A stretch of 64,000 nt of DNA from Bacteroidales bacterium (lineage in GTDB: Bacteria > Bacteroidota > Bacteroidia > Bacteroidales > F082): the NCBI GenBank assembly GCA_023229245.1, contig JALNZU010000002.1:62001-126000 (forward strand), in the 5' to 3' direction. A model generated the notes under the pieces. The model worked only from the letters and a program-made list of their open reading frames with translations. It was not told the DNA's origin and made no database searches. The translations under genes were made by a program, and so were the position numbers. Positions 8,369-17,706 of the stretch are shown here, one piece after another. Position 1 is the first letter of the stretch. Each line of letters opens with the position of its first letter.

Positions 8369-8800
8369 ACAAATATTTGGTAATTATTCTAACCCTATAA
8401 AAATTTCTATCTGATCAAGTCCGAAGTCAACCTCTATATTTGATTTAATCATCTAAAAAGGTTCATGTATAATTTTGATAACCCTATAGTAGCCAAGCCC
8501 GGTCAAACAGATGAAGTCGCAAACTTAGTAAATTAACCTTTCCTGATCAATACCGTTCAGAAAAAAGAAATGCCCGAAGATATTGGTTTTCCTAAATCTC
8601 ACACACTTCTATACTATTTTTTTAAAGGATGTGTATTGAATTCAATCTTAATGCAGGCAGGCGATCAGTGTGTAAGTTGCACTCTTGATTTAGGTTTTGT
8701 TTTAAGCCAACATCATGTGTCAAGCATCAATTGGGTAGTCAAGAGAGGCCTGCAATCGGATGATCAGGCCACTTTTGTTGTGGTCTTCACATAGGTAAAT
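8369..8800. other. intergenic region without a supported gene
   Basis: 432 bp. A 74-codon plus-strand frame at 8570-8794 has no signal, domain or promoter and is probably chance. A minus-strand hairpin (GGCCTG at 8747-8752 with CAGGCC at 8765-8770) lies just beyond the stop of the small gene ending at 8801. It may help end that transcript, but it lacks a good T-run. Confidence 0.4.
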
Positions 8801-9037
8801 CTATTCTTCCAACTTTTCTCTGTTTTTCACAGCCTGATATATCTTAGCTCCTCCATATGCTGCTCCTAAGATCATAAGTATGCCAAGTCCGCTACCAATA
8901 GGTGCTCCTCCTCCTGCAGGCTGATTACCCGATTGCCCATGATTGGGTGGTGGTGGTGGAGGACCCTGTGCGACAACATCAGGGTTATATAAGACAAACC
9001 CCATCAGGATCAATAAAATAGAAATAAATTTTTTCAT
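8801..9037 (-). CDS. small exported protein with PID-CTERM-like C-terminal anchor
   Basis: 78 residues: a signal peptide (1-23, ending VVAQ), then a short Pro-rich stretch (GPPPPPPNHGQSGNQ), a Gly-rich hinge, the segment GAPIGSGLGILMILGAAYGGAKIYQ (about 44-69, hydrophobic) and a basic tail (KNREKLEE). The order Pro-Ile-x, Gly-rich turn, hydrophobic helix with AAYG and a charged tail resembles the PID-CTERM sorting/anchor peptides of small Bacteroidota proteins, here with Gly in place of Asp. It starts 23 bp after the stop of the large T9SS protein and is probably co-transcribed with it. Function is unknown. Confidence 0.7.
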   Translation of the reverse strand: MKKFISILLILMGFVLYNPDVVAQGPPPPPPNHGQSGNQPAGGGAPIGSGLGILMILGAAYGGAKIYQAVKNREKLEE

Positions 9038-9060
9038 GGCTCAATATTTTTTTGATTTCT

Positions 9061-12000
9061 TTATGGTACCAAAACCTTTGCAGCACGTACTTTATAATTA
9101 TCTGTGAGTTGCAAGAGATACACTCCCTTCAACAGATTGATCGGAATACGCTCTAACCCTTGCCCGGATAATTGAACACGCTGGATCAATCGCCCTTGTA
9201 TATCCAGAATATCAAGCTGTGAAGCCTGATCGGTGTACAGGTTCAGATATCCGTTACCCACAAAAGCATGCAGCTTGTCTCTGACAGGCTGTACTTCTAT
9301 TCCTACTGTTCCGAAATACAAAGTGAAGCGCATTGGATCGTCCTGTGGGTCAGCGCTGAAGCTGTATGCTCCTTCATCGCTCAGATCATGACGTTTATCC
9401 AACAACTTGTCGTACACGTACAGGCTAACTCCGTCAAAGACACCCTCAGCTTCTGCTACAGCAAGAGTATAAGTGCCTTCGGAAGGTATCAGCAAGCCTA
9501 ACTCCACTGCCATCTCATCTTCAATGAATGGGTAACTATTCAGCATAAGGGGAATCTGATCCTCGCTCATGCTATAGAGCTGTGGTACCCTATAATCTAA
9601 GCTGTAAAACTTCAGTGCATCGCTACGGTCGCGCTCCGGCCAGCTCCCTTCCCTGATCCGTATGCGGGTGAGATCGTAATAGCTATCGTTGCTCAGTCGC
9701 AAGGCTAACAGACTGGCTGAAGAACTTTTGAAATAACTGCCTCCATGCTGGCGCAGATAATTGGTAAAGGTGAAAGTAGCAGTTTGTTTAGCCAGGACAA
9801 AGAAACCCTGATGAGGAGCAATAAACGCATTGGCTTCTCCCCCATCTATTGTTTCATACCCTTCTCCCCCATCTTTAACAGCATTATATACATACACGAA
9901 GTCGTCCTCGAACAGGCTGCGATCGGCTAAATTCCAATTTATTCCTGAAGGATAAGGATTGGCAACCAAGTTATAACCGGCAAACTCGCCACTGCCGTTC
10001 TTATAGATAGCGATCTCCACCTCTTGGTTGTTAAGTTCTCCGACAAAAGGTTTCGTTGGATTATTTGCTTCATAAGCAATCAGATAGCCTTGTCCCGGGA
10101 TAAAGCTATTCAACCCATTTGCGCCAACCTTTTGGTTTAACCAGGTAGCTGTCGCCTCATCATACGCATAAAAGTCATAGTCATTATCCTGCTCATCAGG
10201 CGTCCAATCGTTGTCAATACTTTGAGCTGCCACAGGCGAGCCTAATAAATGCCATGCCCATGAACCGCTTATGTAACGATCCATAGTAGCTGATACATCA
10301 TTGGTATTATGCAGTAGAGAAGCTGTTCCAATAGCGCTGCTTTTCAGGTTCAGATCACCACCATTCACAAGATCATTCTCGACTATCAGGTCTGCATCAG
10401 CATGTATGTCTAAGGTAGCTCCGTTGTTTATAGTCAAGTCATAGCAGCTTGCCCCGTTTTGGTTGATGCTTACTGTATGTCCATTGGCTATGGTGATATT
10501 ATCATACAGGCCTGGAATTTCTTGATTGACCCATGTAGAAGCATCATTCCAGTTTCCGGTAGCAGTTGAAACAATATTACGCCTTTCAGTGACAAGCTTT
10601 ATTTCGTTAGAGACTGCTGATTCATAGCCATTTGCTTTGGCTTTCACTGTATAATAATAGGTTGTACCTGAGGATAGGCCAGATAAAGCTTTAGAAGTCG
10701 TATGAATATTGTCAAAAGGAGAGCCGGTAATATCAGCTACATCGGCAATTTTCACATCATCCAGAAAAAACCGGGAGCTTGTTGCTTGTTTTCCTTTAAA
10801 AGTAATTTTTGTATCAGCTGTACCATTATTGATTTCAACTGTGTACTTAGTGAACGCTCCTTTGACCATAGTTACGGAACTTTCACTTAAACTACCACCA
10901 CCCGTGATTTCTAAAAGCAATTCGGTTTGCTCGTTTGAGCCATCCCATGCACCCGCACGAAATGTGAGAGTGATAGCATCTCCATTCAATCCTAATTTAG
11001 GAGTAGTTATATAACCTTGATCATTTGCAGTACCTATCTTAAGACATTGATATCCTTTATACACTCTATCCCTTGTCCAATCTCCAAATCCGTCTAAAAG
11101 AGTACCAGCCACACCCTGACCCGACCATTTCCCATCGTTACCTCCTGTTCCAACAATTTCATTAAAATCCTCATTCAAAGCCTCATATCCTGTCGTTACA
11201 CTCAACTCATACTCATCTGCGCCATCTACCGTTTCCCAATTAGCTGTAAATCCGGAAGTAGAAATATCACTAGCTTCAATTGCTACTGGTGCAGCCAAAG
11301 GTTCTACTGTCAGCGTATATTGAGCCTCGTCTGCGCAATATTCTATTCCCTCATGGGTGCCGGCCTCTTGTGAAACGGTGATAATACTAGTACCCACAGC
11401 TTTGAGGGTTACTTTTCCACTTGCATCTACTTCAGCTACATCCTCATTTGAGCTACTATATGTAATGGGAGTGGTTTTATTATCAGAAGTAGCTATTTCG
11501 ATAAATGGAACATCTAAAATGGATTTGGTAACTTGTTCTTGACTAAAGCTAAGGTTGGGAGGAATGCATGGTGGCCCCTCTTCTCCATTAGCTATTATTA
11601 CGACATCATCTATTCCTAATGCCTGAGCATTAGCAGTTGTTGAACCAGTAGATACTGAATAATTCCAAGCTAGATATAAACTACTATTTGAGCTAATCGT
11701 CTGGTATAAAGTTTTACTGGACACTGTCACAGTGACTCCTGGAGCTAAATTATATCCGCTATTATCTCCATCATTAGTAAAACTCGTTTTGAAATCATCA
11801 CCAGCTGAAGTCCAGTTTTCTCCATCATTAGAATAATACATCTGAATTGTAAAGCCTGCATTATTAGAACCTTGTCTATATTTTTCAATATTATAACTAA
11901 TCGTTAAACTTGAGATTTCTTGACTATCATTATTTTTGAGCCATAAAAAGATATTACAACTTTTAAGAGCTGCATTAGATGTTGAAATACCTCCTATAGC

Positions 12001-12318
12001 ACGATCTACGGCGTAGTCTTTAATTCCAGCACCAAAATTATATATCCCAAAAGTAGCATTGCTTGGCATATCGTTGCCAGCATATTGAGTTGTTTGTGCT
12101 GCTGCATTTTGATAATCTCCAACAGTTCTAACACTTTCATTCATTTCTACTTTCCATCCGTTTGGAAGAGTAGCTATTTGTGTTGTTCCCAAGCTATTAA
12201 AATCTTCTGTTATAGTATTCCCTACAGATATATTAACTTGACCCCACGCTTCTCCGCTCCCCACCCCTATCAATAGTATGGCGAGCAGGCATGTTTTAAT
12301 AAAAGTAATTGGTTTCAT
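9061..12318 (-). CDS. large multidomain surface protein with T9SS type A sorting domain
   Basis: 1085 residues. The signal peptide is residues 1-26 (ending EAWGQ). About 30-245 is a beta-sandwich of the choice-of-anchor type seen in Bacteroidota extracellular proteins (starts EDFNSLGT, ends IDDVVIIANGE). About 255-340 is a BIG2-like Ig domain (YSSSNEDVAEVDASGKVTLK). About 342-590 is a fibronectin type III domain split by a second jelly-roll insert (LNEDFNEIVG to FFLDDVKIAD). About 595-690 carries G8-like repeats (NWNDASTWVNQEIPG). The last ~75 residues form the T9SS type A sorting domain, ending KGVYLLQLTDNYKVRAAKVLVP-like. It should cross the outer membrane by T9SS and be attached or released. 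No enzymatic motif was found, so adhesin or matrix is inferred. It has a full promoter upstream. Confidence 0.88.
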   Translation of the reverse strand: MKPITFIKTCLLAILLIGVGSGEAWGQVNISVGNTITEDFNSLGTTQIATLPNGWKVEMNESVRTVGDYQNAAAQTTQYAGNDMPSNATFGIYNFGAGIKDYAVDRAIGGISTSNAALKSCNIFLWLKNNDSQEISSLTISYNIEKYRQGSNNAGFTIQMYYSNDGENWTSAGDDFKTSFTNDGDNSGYNLAPGVTVTVSSKTLYQTISSNSSLYLAWNYSVSTGSTTANAQALGIDDVVIIANGEEGPPCIPPNLSFSQEQVTKSILDVPFIEIATSDNKTTPITYSSSNEDVAEVDASGKVTLKAVGTSIITVSQEAGTHEGIEYCADEAQYTLTVEPLAAPVAIEASDISTSGFTANWETVDGADEYELSVTTGYEALNEDFNEIVGTGGNDGKWSGQGVAGTLLDGFGDWTRDRVYKGYQCLKIGTANDQGYITTPKLGLNGDAITLTFRAGAWDGSNEQTELLLEITGGGSLSESSVTMVKGAFTKYTVEINNGTADTKITFKGKQATSSRFFLDDVKIADVADITGSPFDNIHTTSKALSGLSSGTTYYYTVKAKANGYESAVSNEIKLVTERRNIVSTATGNWNDASTWVNQEIPGLYDNITIANGHTVSINQNGASCYDLTINNGATLDIHADADLIVENDLVNGGDLNLKSSAIGTASLLHNTNDVSATMDRYISGSWAWHLLGSPVAAQSIDNDWTPDEQDNDYDFYAYDEATATWLNQKVGANGLNSFIPGQGYLIAYEANNPTKPFVGELNNQEVEIAIYKNGSGEFAGYNLVANPYPSGINWNLADRSLFEDDFVYVYNAVKDGGEGYETIDGGEANAFIAPHQGFFVLAKQTATFTFTNYLRQHGGSYFKSSSASLLALRLSNDSYYDLTRIRIREGSWPERDRSDALKFYSLDYRVPQLYSMSEDQIPLMLNSYPFIEDEMAVELGLLIPSEGTYTLAVAEAEGVFDGVSLYVYDKLLDKRHDLSDEGAYSFSADPQDDPMRFTLYFGTVGIEVQPVRDKLHAFVGNGYLNLYTDQASQLDILDIQGRLIQRVQLSGQGLERIPINLLKGVYLLQLTDNYKVRAAKVLVP

Positions 12319-12383
12319 AGATGTTTTGTTTGGTAAAAGACTTGTTTTGAACTATTCGTTTAATCCGGTTTGAGTTTACGTTC

Positions 12384-12415
12384 CAAATTTAGAATAATTT
12401 TCTCAATTAAACAAA
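12384..12415 (-). promoter_or_regulatory. promoter of the T9SS protein gene
   Basis: On the minus strand TTTG (12415-12412) and TAAATTTG (12391-12384) are 20 bp apart, a full Bacteroidota promoter. The transcript would begin near 12377, giving a leader of about 60 nt. Confidence 0.7.
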
Positions 12416-12683
12416 TCTTTCACATTCTTATTATTGAATAAAAATCAGACAAGGCTTGAACACTTACAAAACGCTTATAATAAGAGAAATGTACGAGTTT
12501 TTCACAATCGATTAGCTCTTATGACAGAACTTCGTTTTTATGAAGTTCGCACCTATAGAAACGAGTAAGGAATATACTAGGTTATAAAAAAAGCAGTTGA
12601 ACTAAATTTATAGTTTAAATTAATGGGGTACCTGCTATGTGGGCTTGATTCAACGAGTTTTGATTTTATTTTCGAGAGTAGGC
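12416..12683. other. intergenic region
   Basis: No supported gene. It contains a hairpin (GAACTTC at 12527-12533, GAAGTTC at 12542-12548, 8-nt loop) without an adjacent T-run. This could help end the exonuclease transcript coming from the right, but the case is weak. Confidence 0.35.
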
Positions 12684-13514
12684 TCAGCGTTTATTGCTTA
12701 TGCGTACCTGCTTGCCTTGCATACGAAGCCGTATGGAAGTGATCAGCTTCTTGGTGAAAAGCGGAAACTCGGCTTTCATCATCCAATCGTAGTATGCAGG
12801 TTCTACGGCAAACACCTCTTCAACTATCTTGCCTTTATGCTTGCCAAAATGAAACACTTCCTGATCGTGCTCGTTATAAATGATCTGCCCATTCAGATCG
12901 GCATTGCGGTGATGGGATGAAAACTGATGCAATGCGTGCATATTGTTTTGTACCGGCTTAGACTTGTTACCTGTTGTATCTTCATATTCGGCGTCTTGGT
13001 AGTGAGCCAACTGTGCTTTGAGTATCTCGTAGGTAGCTCGTGTGTCGGCAGCAGCTGAGTGGGCGTCTTCCAATTCTTTTCCGCAATAGAATCTATATGC
13101 ACCTTTGAGGGTGCGTGGCTCCATCTTCATGAATATATTCTGAACGTCAATCAGATTACGGTTGCTCAAATCAAAAGGGATGTCGTTTCTAAGAAACTCT
13201 TCCATCAGCACAGGTATATCAAACTTAAGGGCATTATATCCTGCCAGATCACAGCCTGTTAAATATCGGCTGACCTCATGGCCTACTTCTTTAAAAAGCG
13301 GCTTATTTTGTACATCCTGATTGGTAATACCATGAATACGAGTAGATTCAGCAGGTATTGGAATACCCGGATTGACCCTCCAGCTTCGCTGTTCTTCGGT
13401 GCCATCAGGTAGGACTTTTAAAATACTGATCTCAATCAAACGGTCGTTGGTAAAATGAAGTCCGGTAGTCTCTAAATCAAAAAAAGCGATAGGTTTACTG
13501 AGGTTGAGTTGCAT
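12684..13514 (-). CDS. DnaQ-like 3'-5' exonuclease (DEDDh)
   Basis: 276 residues from the ATG at 13514; an ATG at 13571 would put 19 odd residues ahead of the conserved strand. The exonuclease domain is about residues 5-175: Exo I is AFFDLETTGL (Asp and Glu), Exo II includes DLAGYNALKFDIPVL and Exo III is DAHSAAADTRATYEIL (His and Asp). Hence the DEDDh type of DNA polymerase III epsilon. A C-terminal extension (about 200-276) contains EVFHFGKHKGKIVEEV and PAYYDWMMKAEFP, the small module often found behind such exonucleases in Bacteroidota. It could be a proofreading subunit or a stand-alone repair nuclease. No dnaE is nearby to decide. Confidence 0.85.
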   Translation of the reverse strand: MQLNLSKPIAFFDLETTGLHFTNDRLIEISILKVLPDGTEEQRSWRVNPGIPIPAESTRIHGITNQDVQNKPLFKEVGHEVSRYLTGCDLAGYNALKFDIPVLMEEFLRNDIPFDLSNRNLIDVQNIFMKMEPRTLKGAYRFYCGKELEDAHSAAADTRATYEILKAQLAHYQDAEYEDTTGNKSKPVQNNMHALHQFSSHHRNADLNGQIIYNEHDQEVFHFGKHKGKIVEEVFAVEPAYYDWMMKAEFPLFTKKLITSIRLRMQGKQVRISNKR

Positions 13515-13641
13515 ACACGAATGAATTAAAAGGTTTAATAAAAACATGTAATGGATTGGTATTTCGTGCATACCAATCCATTTTATGGAATAAATCTATA
13601 GTATTTTTCAGGTATTGCCCGATACATTCGACGGGCCAGGA

Positions 13642-14937
13642 TTAGATTTTCGTATTCGGGTCGAAGTTTTCGAGCATTTGTTTCATCCGTTTCAGAAACA
13701 TGCCTGCCAAAGCTCCGTCCACAACGCGGTGGTCATATGCTAAAGCTAAGATCATTATATTGCGTATAGCAATCACATCGCCTAATTCGGTTTCCAATAC
13801 TGCCGGCTGTTTACGTATAGCACCTACTGCAAGTATGGCCACCTGCGGCTGATTGATTATAGGCGTACCGGTAATGCTGTCGAAGCTTCCAAAATTAGTG
13901 ATGGTAAATGTGCCACCTTGTATCTCATCAGGTAGCAGCTTATTAGAACGGGCACGGGTTGCCAGATCGTTCACAGCTTTGGTGATACCTAAAAGATTTT
14001 TTTGGTCTGCATTTCTGATGACAGGTACGATCAGGTTACCTGAAGGCAGAGCTGTGGCCATACCTATATTGATGTTCTTCCGGAGGATGATATTGTATCC
14101 GTCAACCGAAGCATTGATCTGCGGATATTCTTTCAATGCTTGTGCGGTGGCTTCAAAAAAGATAGGTGTAAACGTGATCTTTTCTCCTTCTCTCTTCAGA
14201 AAGACGTCTTTCACCTTGTTACGCCAATTCACTATATTAGTAACATCCACATCAATGAAAGAGGTTACATGAGGTGATACCTGTTTTGACATCACCATAT
14301 GATCGGCTATCAGGCGTCGCATACGATCCATCTCGATGATCTGATCGCCGGTTTCGCTGACTACTTTAGGAGGCTCGACAGTGGTTCTTTTGGCAGTAAC
14401 AACCGTTTCAGCTGCTTTAGCAGTAGCTTGTACAGGAGTTTCCTGACGGGATTCCAAATAAGCTAATACATCCCGCTTGGTTACTCTGCCTTCTTTGCCG
14501 CTTCCCGAGATGCGGTCTAATTCGGATAAGCTGATCCCTTCTTCTTTGGCAATATTTTTTACTAAAGGCGAATAAAACCTATCAGATTTTGGCACATCAG
14601 CTGCTACAGGCTCAGGTACATCAGGCTTAATGTCGCTTACAGGAGCAGCCGCAGTAACCGTTTCATCAGCAGGAGCAGGCTGTTCACCTTCTTCTGCGTG
14701 AAGCTCTATGACAGCGATGGGGGTGCCAACAGCTACCACATCACCTTCATTAAACAACAGCTTGACAAGTTTTCCCTCAACAGGTGAAGGAATGTCCGAA
14801 TCCACCTTGTCTGTGGCTATCTCAACCAAGGAATCATCTTCTTGTATTAGGTCGCCGGCTTGTTTCAGCCATCGTATTATAGTTGCTTCAATAATGCTTT
14901 CGCCAAGCTTGGGCATGATAATTTCGAAAGTCGCCAT
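13642..14937 (-). CDS. 2-oxoacid dehydrogenase E2 component (dihydrolipoyl acyltransferase)
   Basis: 431 residues from the ATG at 14937 (MATFEIIMPKLGES), the family-typical start. Lipoyl domain at about 1-77 with the lipoylated Lys in EIATDKVDSDIPSP. An Ala/Pro-rich linker (about 80-115) is followed by the peripheral subunit-binding domain at about 120-160 (YSPLVKNIAKEEGI...GRVTKRDVLAYLE). The catalytic domain is at about 200-430, ending in YDHRVVDGALAGMF with the His and Asp of the acyl-transfer site. It forms the core of a branched-chain or pyruvate-type dehydrogenase complex. No E1 or E3 gene lies next to it, so the substrate cannot be named. A -7 box lies about 70 bp upstream. Confidence 0.9.
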   Translation of the reverse strand: MATFEIIMPKLGESIIEATIIRWLKQAGDLIQEDDSLVEIATDKVDSDIPSPVEGKLVKLLFNEGDVVAVGTPIAVIELHAEEGEQPAPADETVTAAAPVSDIKPDVPEPVAADVPKSDRFYSPLVKNIAKEEGISLSELDRISGSGKEGRVTKRDVLAYLESRQETPVQATAKAAETVVTAKRTTVEPPKVVSETGDQIIEMDRMRRLIADHMVMSKQVSPHVTSFIDVDVTNIVNWRNKVKDVFLKREGEKITFTPIFFEATAQALKEYPQINASVDGYNIILRKNINIGMATALPSGNLIVPVIRNADQKNLLGITKAVNDLATRARSNKLLPDEIQGGTFTITNFGSFDSITGTPIINQPQVAILAVGAIRKQPAVLETELGDVIAIRNIMILALAYDHRVVDGALAGMFLKRMKQMLENFDPNTKI

Positions 14938-15009
14938 ACAATCTGTATCTATTTTTTTAAACAATCACTATCATAAGGAATTGTTGAGCTGTTTTGTTCA
15001 ACAAGGGTG

Positions 15010-15017
15010 CAAAAATA
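15010..15017 (-). promoter_or_regulatory. -7 element of the E2 gene
   Basis: Minus strand TATTTTTG matches TAnnTTTG and would give a leader of about 65 nt to the ATG at 14937. No matching -33 was found. Confidence 0.4.
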
Positions 15018-15490
15018 GGCATATTTTTATTCTTATTTAGATTATTTTTAAATACCGTTCTTAACTGCACCGGCTTTTAAAGACGTTATAACACTGATAT
15101 ATAATAAGTTTCATTAGTAATACGAGACAAAGTCGTGCAGAGTATCAAAACTCCTTGAAAAGGGTGAAAAAAATTTCTCGTTATCCAATACCGAATGCAA
15201 ATTGCACAGGCTGATGATGTGTGTTAAGGACTCAGGAAAACACATACAAAACTCTGTATGGCTAACATCATCGCTAACAAGCATTGAGGGAATTAGATTT
15301 TGTCCGTCAGAGAGATTACTATCTACAGAATTCAAACAATAGACCGAAACGTATTGGTCGTAGTCATTTGAAAGGGCAAGCAAGGCGGGACAATAAGCTT
15401 GAAAATATCAGCGATTTACTGTCCGCTATGGTTTATACGATATTGGAGCTTATATAAAGAATTATTTTTTTAGATAATCCTTTGTGAGTA
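15018..15490. other. intergenic region, possible remnant reading frame
   Basis: 473 bp. The only frame of note is minus 15383-15114 (89 codons, TTG start), Cys/Ser-rich with no signal, motif or promoter. It may be chance or a gene remnant. No convincing terminator follows the DUF349 gene. Confidence 0.3.
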
Positions 15491-17557
15491 TCAGCCTCTG
15501 AGCATTTTCAGTTTGGCCTCCAGGATAACCACTTCTTTTTTAGCTTTGACAATCTTTTTCTCGTATTCGGCTTTCATCAGATCGGCTTGTTTGCTCGTTG
15601 CAAAGAATCCTATATTGTTTTCGAGCAGTAGAATTTCTTCTTTCAGTTTGCCAATCTTGTTATTGAGGTTATTTCGTTCGCGTCTAATTCTATCATTGGC
15701 ATCTGGTTCTTCGCGCAGTTGGTCCACTACATTTTTATAGCTTGCTGTCACGCGTTCCTGAACGGTAAGTTTCATTCGTTCAAAAAGCTTATCGACTGCT
15801 GCTCTGTATTCTGCATAGAGCTGGTCTTTCACTTTAATAGGCACATGTCCTATTTCGAGCCATTGTCTTTGAATCAGTTTCACTGCATCAAGATTAGCAG
15901 ACCGGTCGTCTTTTATTTCAAAGGCACTGATCTCTTCTATCAACTGTCGTTTTTTCTGTAAGTTTTCGTCTTCCCTTTCGCGTATGCTGGAGAAATACTC
16001 TGATTTGCGGTTGAAGAACTCATCGCATGCAGCCCTGAACCGTTTCCATATCCTGTCGGAATGTTTTCGTGGTACCGGTCCTATCTTCTTCCATTCCTTT
16101 TGAATTGCAATCAACTGATCGGTTGTCTTACGCCATTCAGAACTATCTTTAAGAGCTTCTACCTGTACACAAAGATCTAATTTCCGATTATAATTTTCAA
16201 TCTGTTGTTCTTTGAGTTTGTTGAAGAATTCTTTTTTGCTTTCAAAGAAGGCATCCATTGCTGTTTTGAAACGTGCCCAAATCTCATCGTTTTGCTTCCG
16301 TGAGGTTTGTCCGACAGTTCTCCATACTTTAAACAGCTCACTCATCTCGTCGGAGCGTTTCATCCATTGGTTAATGCTCTCGGGCAGTTCATTCAGCAAT
16401 TCTTCGGCTTTTTCGCATAATGCTTGTTTAGTCTCGTAATTTGCTTGCTGTTCCTGTTGTATTTTTTCGTAGTGTTCGCGACGTATGGCATTAATTTTAT
16501 CGGAAGCTGTTTTGAATCGTTCCCACACCTCTTCTTTTTTATCCTGAGGTACAGGTCCTATCTCTTTCCATTCATCGTGATACTTTTGCAGTGTTTTAAA
16601 CGCTTTGATGATTGACTGTTCTAACAGCAGCTCTTCTGTTTTCTCACATAGCTCAATTTTCAGTTCGAGGTTTTTCTTCATATCCAGGTCGCGCAGCTCC
16701 CTGTTGATCTTTACTTTGTCGAAAAACTTTTCTACTAAAAAGTGATAATTGTTCCAAAGGTTACTAATCTCACCGGCAGGTACCTGACCTATTTCTTTCC
16801 AGCGTTCTTGCAGGGCTTTGAATTCGTCATAAGTTTTTTTCAGAGTTTCCTCGCTGGCAATAAGCTGTTTTAGCTCTTCCAAAATGGCCTGTTTTGCTAC
16901 TAAGTTCTCTGCTTTCTGTCGTTCTAACAGCTCGTTATATCGCGCTTTATTTTCTTTATAAAGATTAAAGGCTGCTTTGAAACGGGTTTCCAACGGGTCT
17001 TCGGTATGTTCAAACGAATCGCGTTCACCACCTTCGGCCAGGAATTTCTCCAATCGCTGTTCAATATCTTCTTTGTTAAGCTTCAGGAAATAGACCTTGA
17101 CGGCTGCAACTTTATTTTTGATCAATGTGATGTCGGGCTCTTGTACGGTCTCTTCCAACAATTCAACCAATTGTAATTTGTTCAGCATGGCAAAGTCATG
17201 CTCGCTCACCCCTTCTTCCTCTTCTTGTGTCTCTTCGTCAGGCTCCTGATCGGGAGCTATCAACTCTCTGATCTCCAGTTGTTCCTCTTTGGATATCACT
17301 GGCTTTTGCTCCGTTACTTCGGCTGCTTCTGAAGGTTGAGGTATTTCTTCGGTATCAGGTGTGTCAGTCTGTTCGACAGGCAACTGATCGGAGCGAATGA
17401 GATTTCGAATGAGCTCGGTCTCTTTTTCATTGATTTGATTGATAGACTCTGTACTCGCTTGAGAGCTGTGGTTTCCAACAGCAGCAACAGTAGTGTGCAT
17501 TTCCTCAGCCTTTTCTTTATTGTCAGGCATAGGATTGGTTACAACTTGATTTTCCAT
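15491..17557 (-). CDS. DUF349 repeat protein, long coiled coil
   Basis: 688 residues, cytoplasmic, almost entirely helical. The first ~120 residues are acidic and low-complexity. From about residue 195 five DUF349 modules follow, about 70-75 residues apart. Each carries a W-x-x-(I/V)-G-x-(V/T)-(P/S) signature: WKEIGQVP, WKEIGPVP, WRTVGQTS, WKKIGPVP and WLEIGHVP. The last ~90 residues form a basic coiled coil. DUF349 proteins are widespread in Bacteroidota and Actinobacteria without a settled function; nucleic-acid or envelope-stress roles have been suggested for some relatives. The third repeat has diverged. The gene stands alone, with a -7 box 87 bp upstream. Confidence 0.82.
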   Translation of the reverse strand: MENQVVTNPMPDNKEKAEEMHTTVAAVGNHSSQASTESINQINEKETELIRNLIRSDQLPVEQTDTPDTEEIPQPSEAAEVTEQKPVISKEEQLEIRELIAPDQEPDEETQEEEEGVSEHDFAMLNKLQLVELLEETVQEPDITLIKNKVAAVKVYFLKLNKEDIEQRLEKFLAEGGERDSFEHTEDPLETRFKAAFNLYKENKARYNELLERQKAENLVAKQAILEELKQLIASEETLKKTYDEFKALQERWKEIGQVPAGEISNLWNNYHFLVEKFFDKVKINRELRDLDMKKNLELKIELCEKTEELLLEQSIIKAFKTLQKYHDEWKEIGPVPQDKKEEVWERFKTASDKINAIRREHYEKIQQEQQANYETKQALCEKAEELLNELPESINQWMKRSDEMSELFKVWRTVGQTSRKQNDEIWARFKTAMDAFFESKKEFFNKLKEQQIENYNRKLDLCVQVEALKDSSEWRKTTDQLIAIQKEWKKIGPVPRKHSDRIWKRFRAACDEFFNRKSEYFSSIREREDENLQKKRQLIEEISAFEIKDDRSANLDAVKLIQRQWLEIGHVPIKVKDQLYAEYRAAVDKLFERMKLTVQERVTASYKNVVDQLREEPDANDRIRRERNNLNNKIGKLKEEILLLENNIGFFATSKQADLMKAEYEKKIVKAKKEVVILEAKLKMLRG

Positions 17558-17643
17558 TACATTGATTCATATAAAATTAGCAATTATCAACCAGAAGGAA
17601 CACCTTCATTGGCCGATACAGGGTTCATTCGTTTTTGGAAGTG

Positions 17644-17651
17644 CAAAAATA
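17644..17651 (-). promoter_or_regulatory. -7 element of the DUF349 gene
   Basis: Minus strand TATTTTTG fits TAnnTTTG and gives a leader of about 80 nt. A 14-bp perfect palindrome (AAGCTTGCAAGCTT, 17677-17690) lies 25 bp upstream and could be an operator or the end of the DMT transcript. Confidence 0.4.
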
Positions 17652-17706
17652 GAAAATATTTGAAAATGAATTGTTAAAGCTTGCAAGCTTATTTATTTCT
17701 TTGTGT

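Noticed and set aside
8570..8794. 74-codon plus-strand frame as a small gene
   Set aside because: No signal, promoter, domain or typical composition; probably chance.
15109..15125. 17-bp sequence TTTCATTAGTAATACGA shared with 56231-56247
   Set aside because: Flanks do not match at either place, and a single 17-bp AT-rich match in 64 kb is close to chance, so no repeat family is claimed.
15114..15383. 89-codon minus-strand frame
   Set aside because: Needs a TTG start, is Cys/Ser-rich and has no promoter or motif; kept only as a remark on the intergenic region.
17677..17690. 14-bp palindrome AAGCTTGCAAGCTT as a terminator
   Set aside because: No loop and no T-run; mentioned only as a possible operator near the DUF349 promoter.
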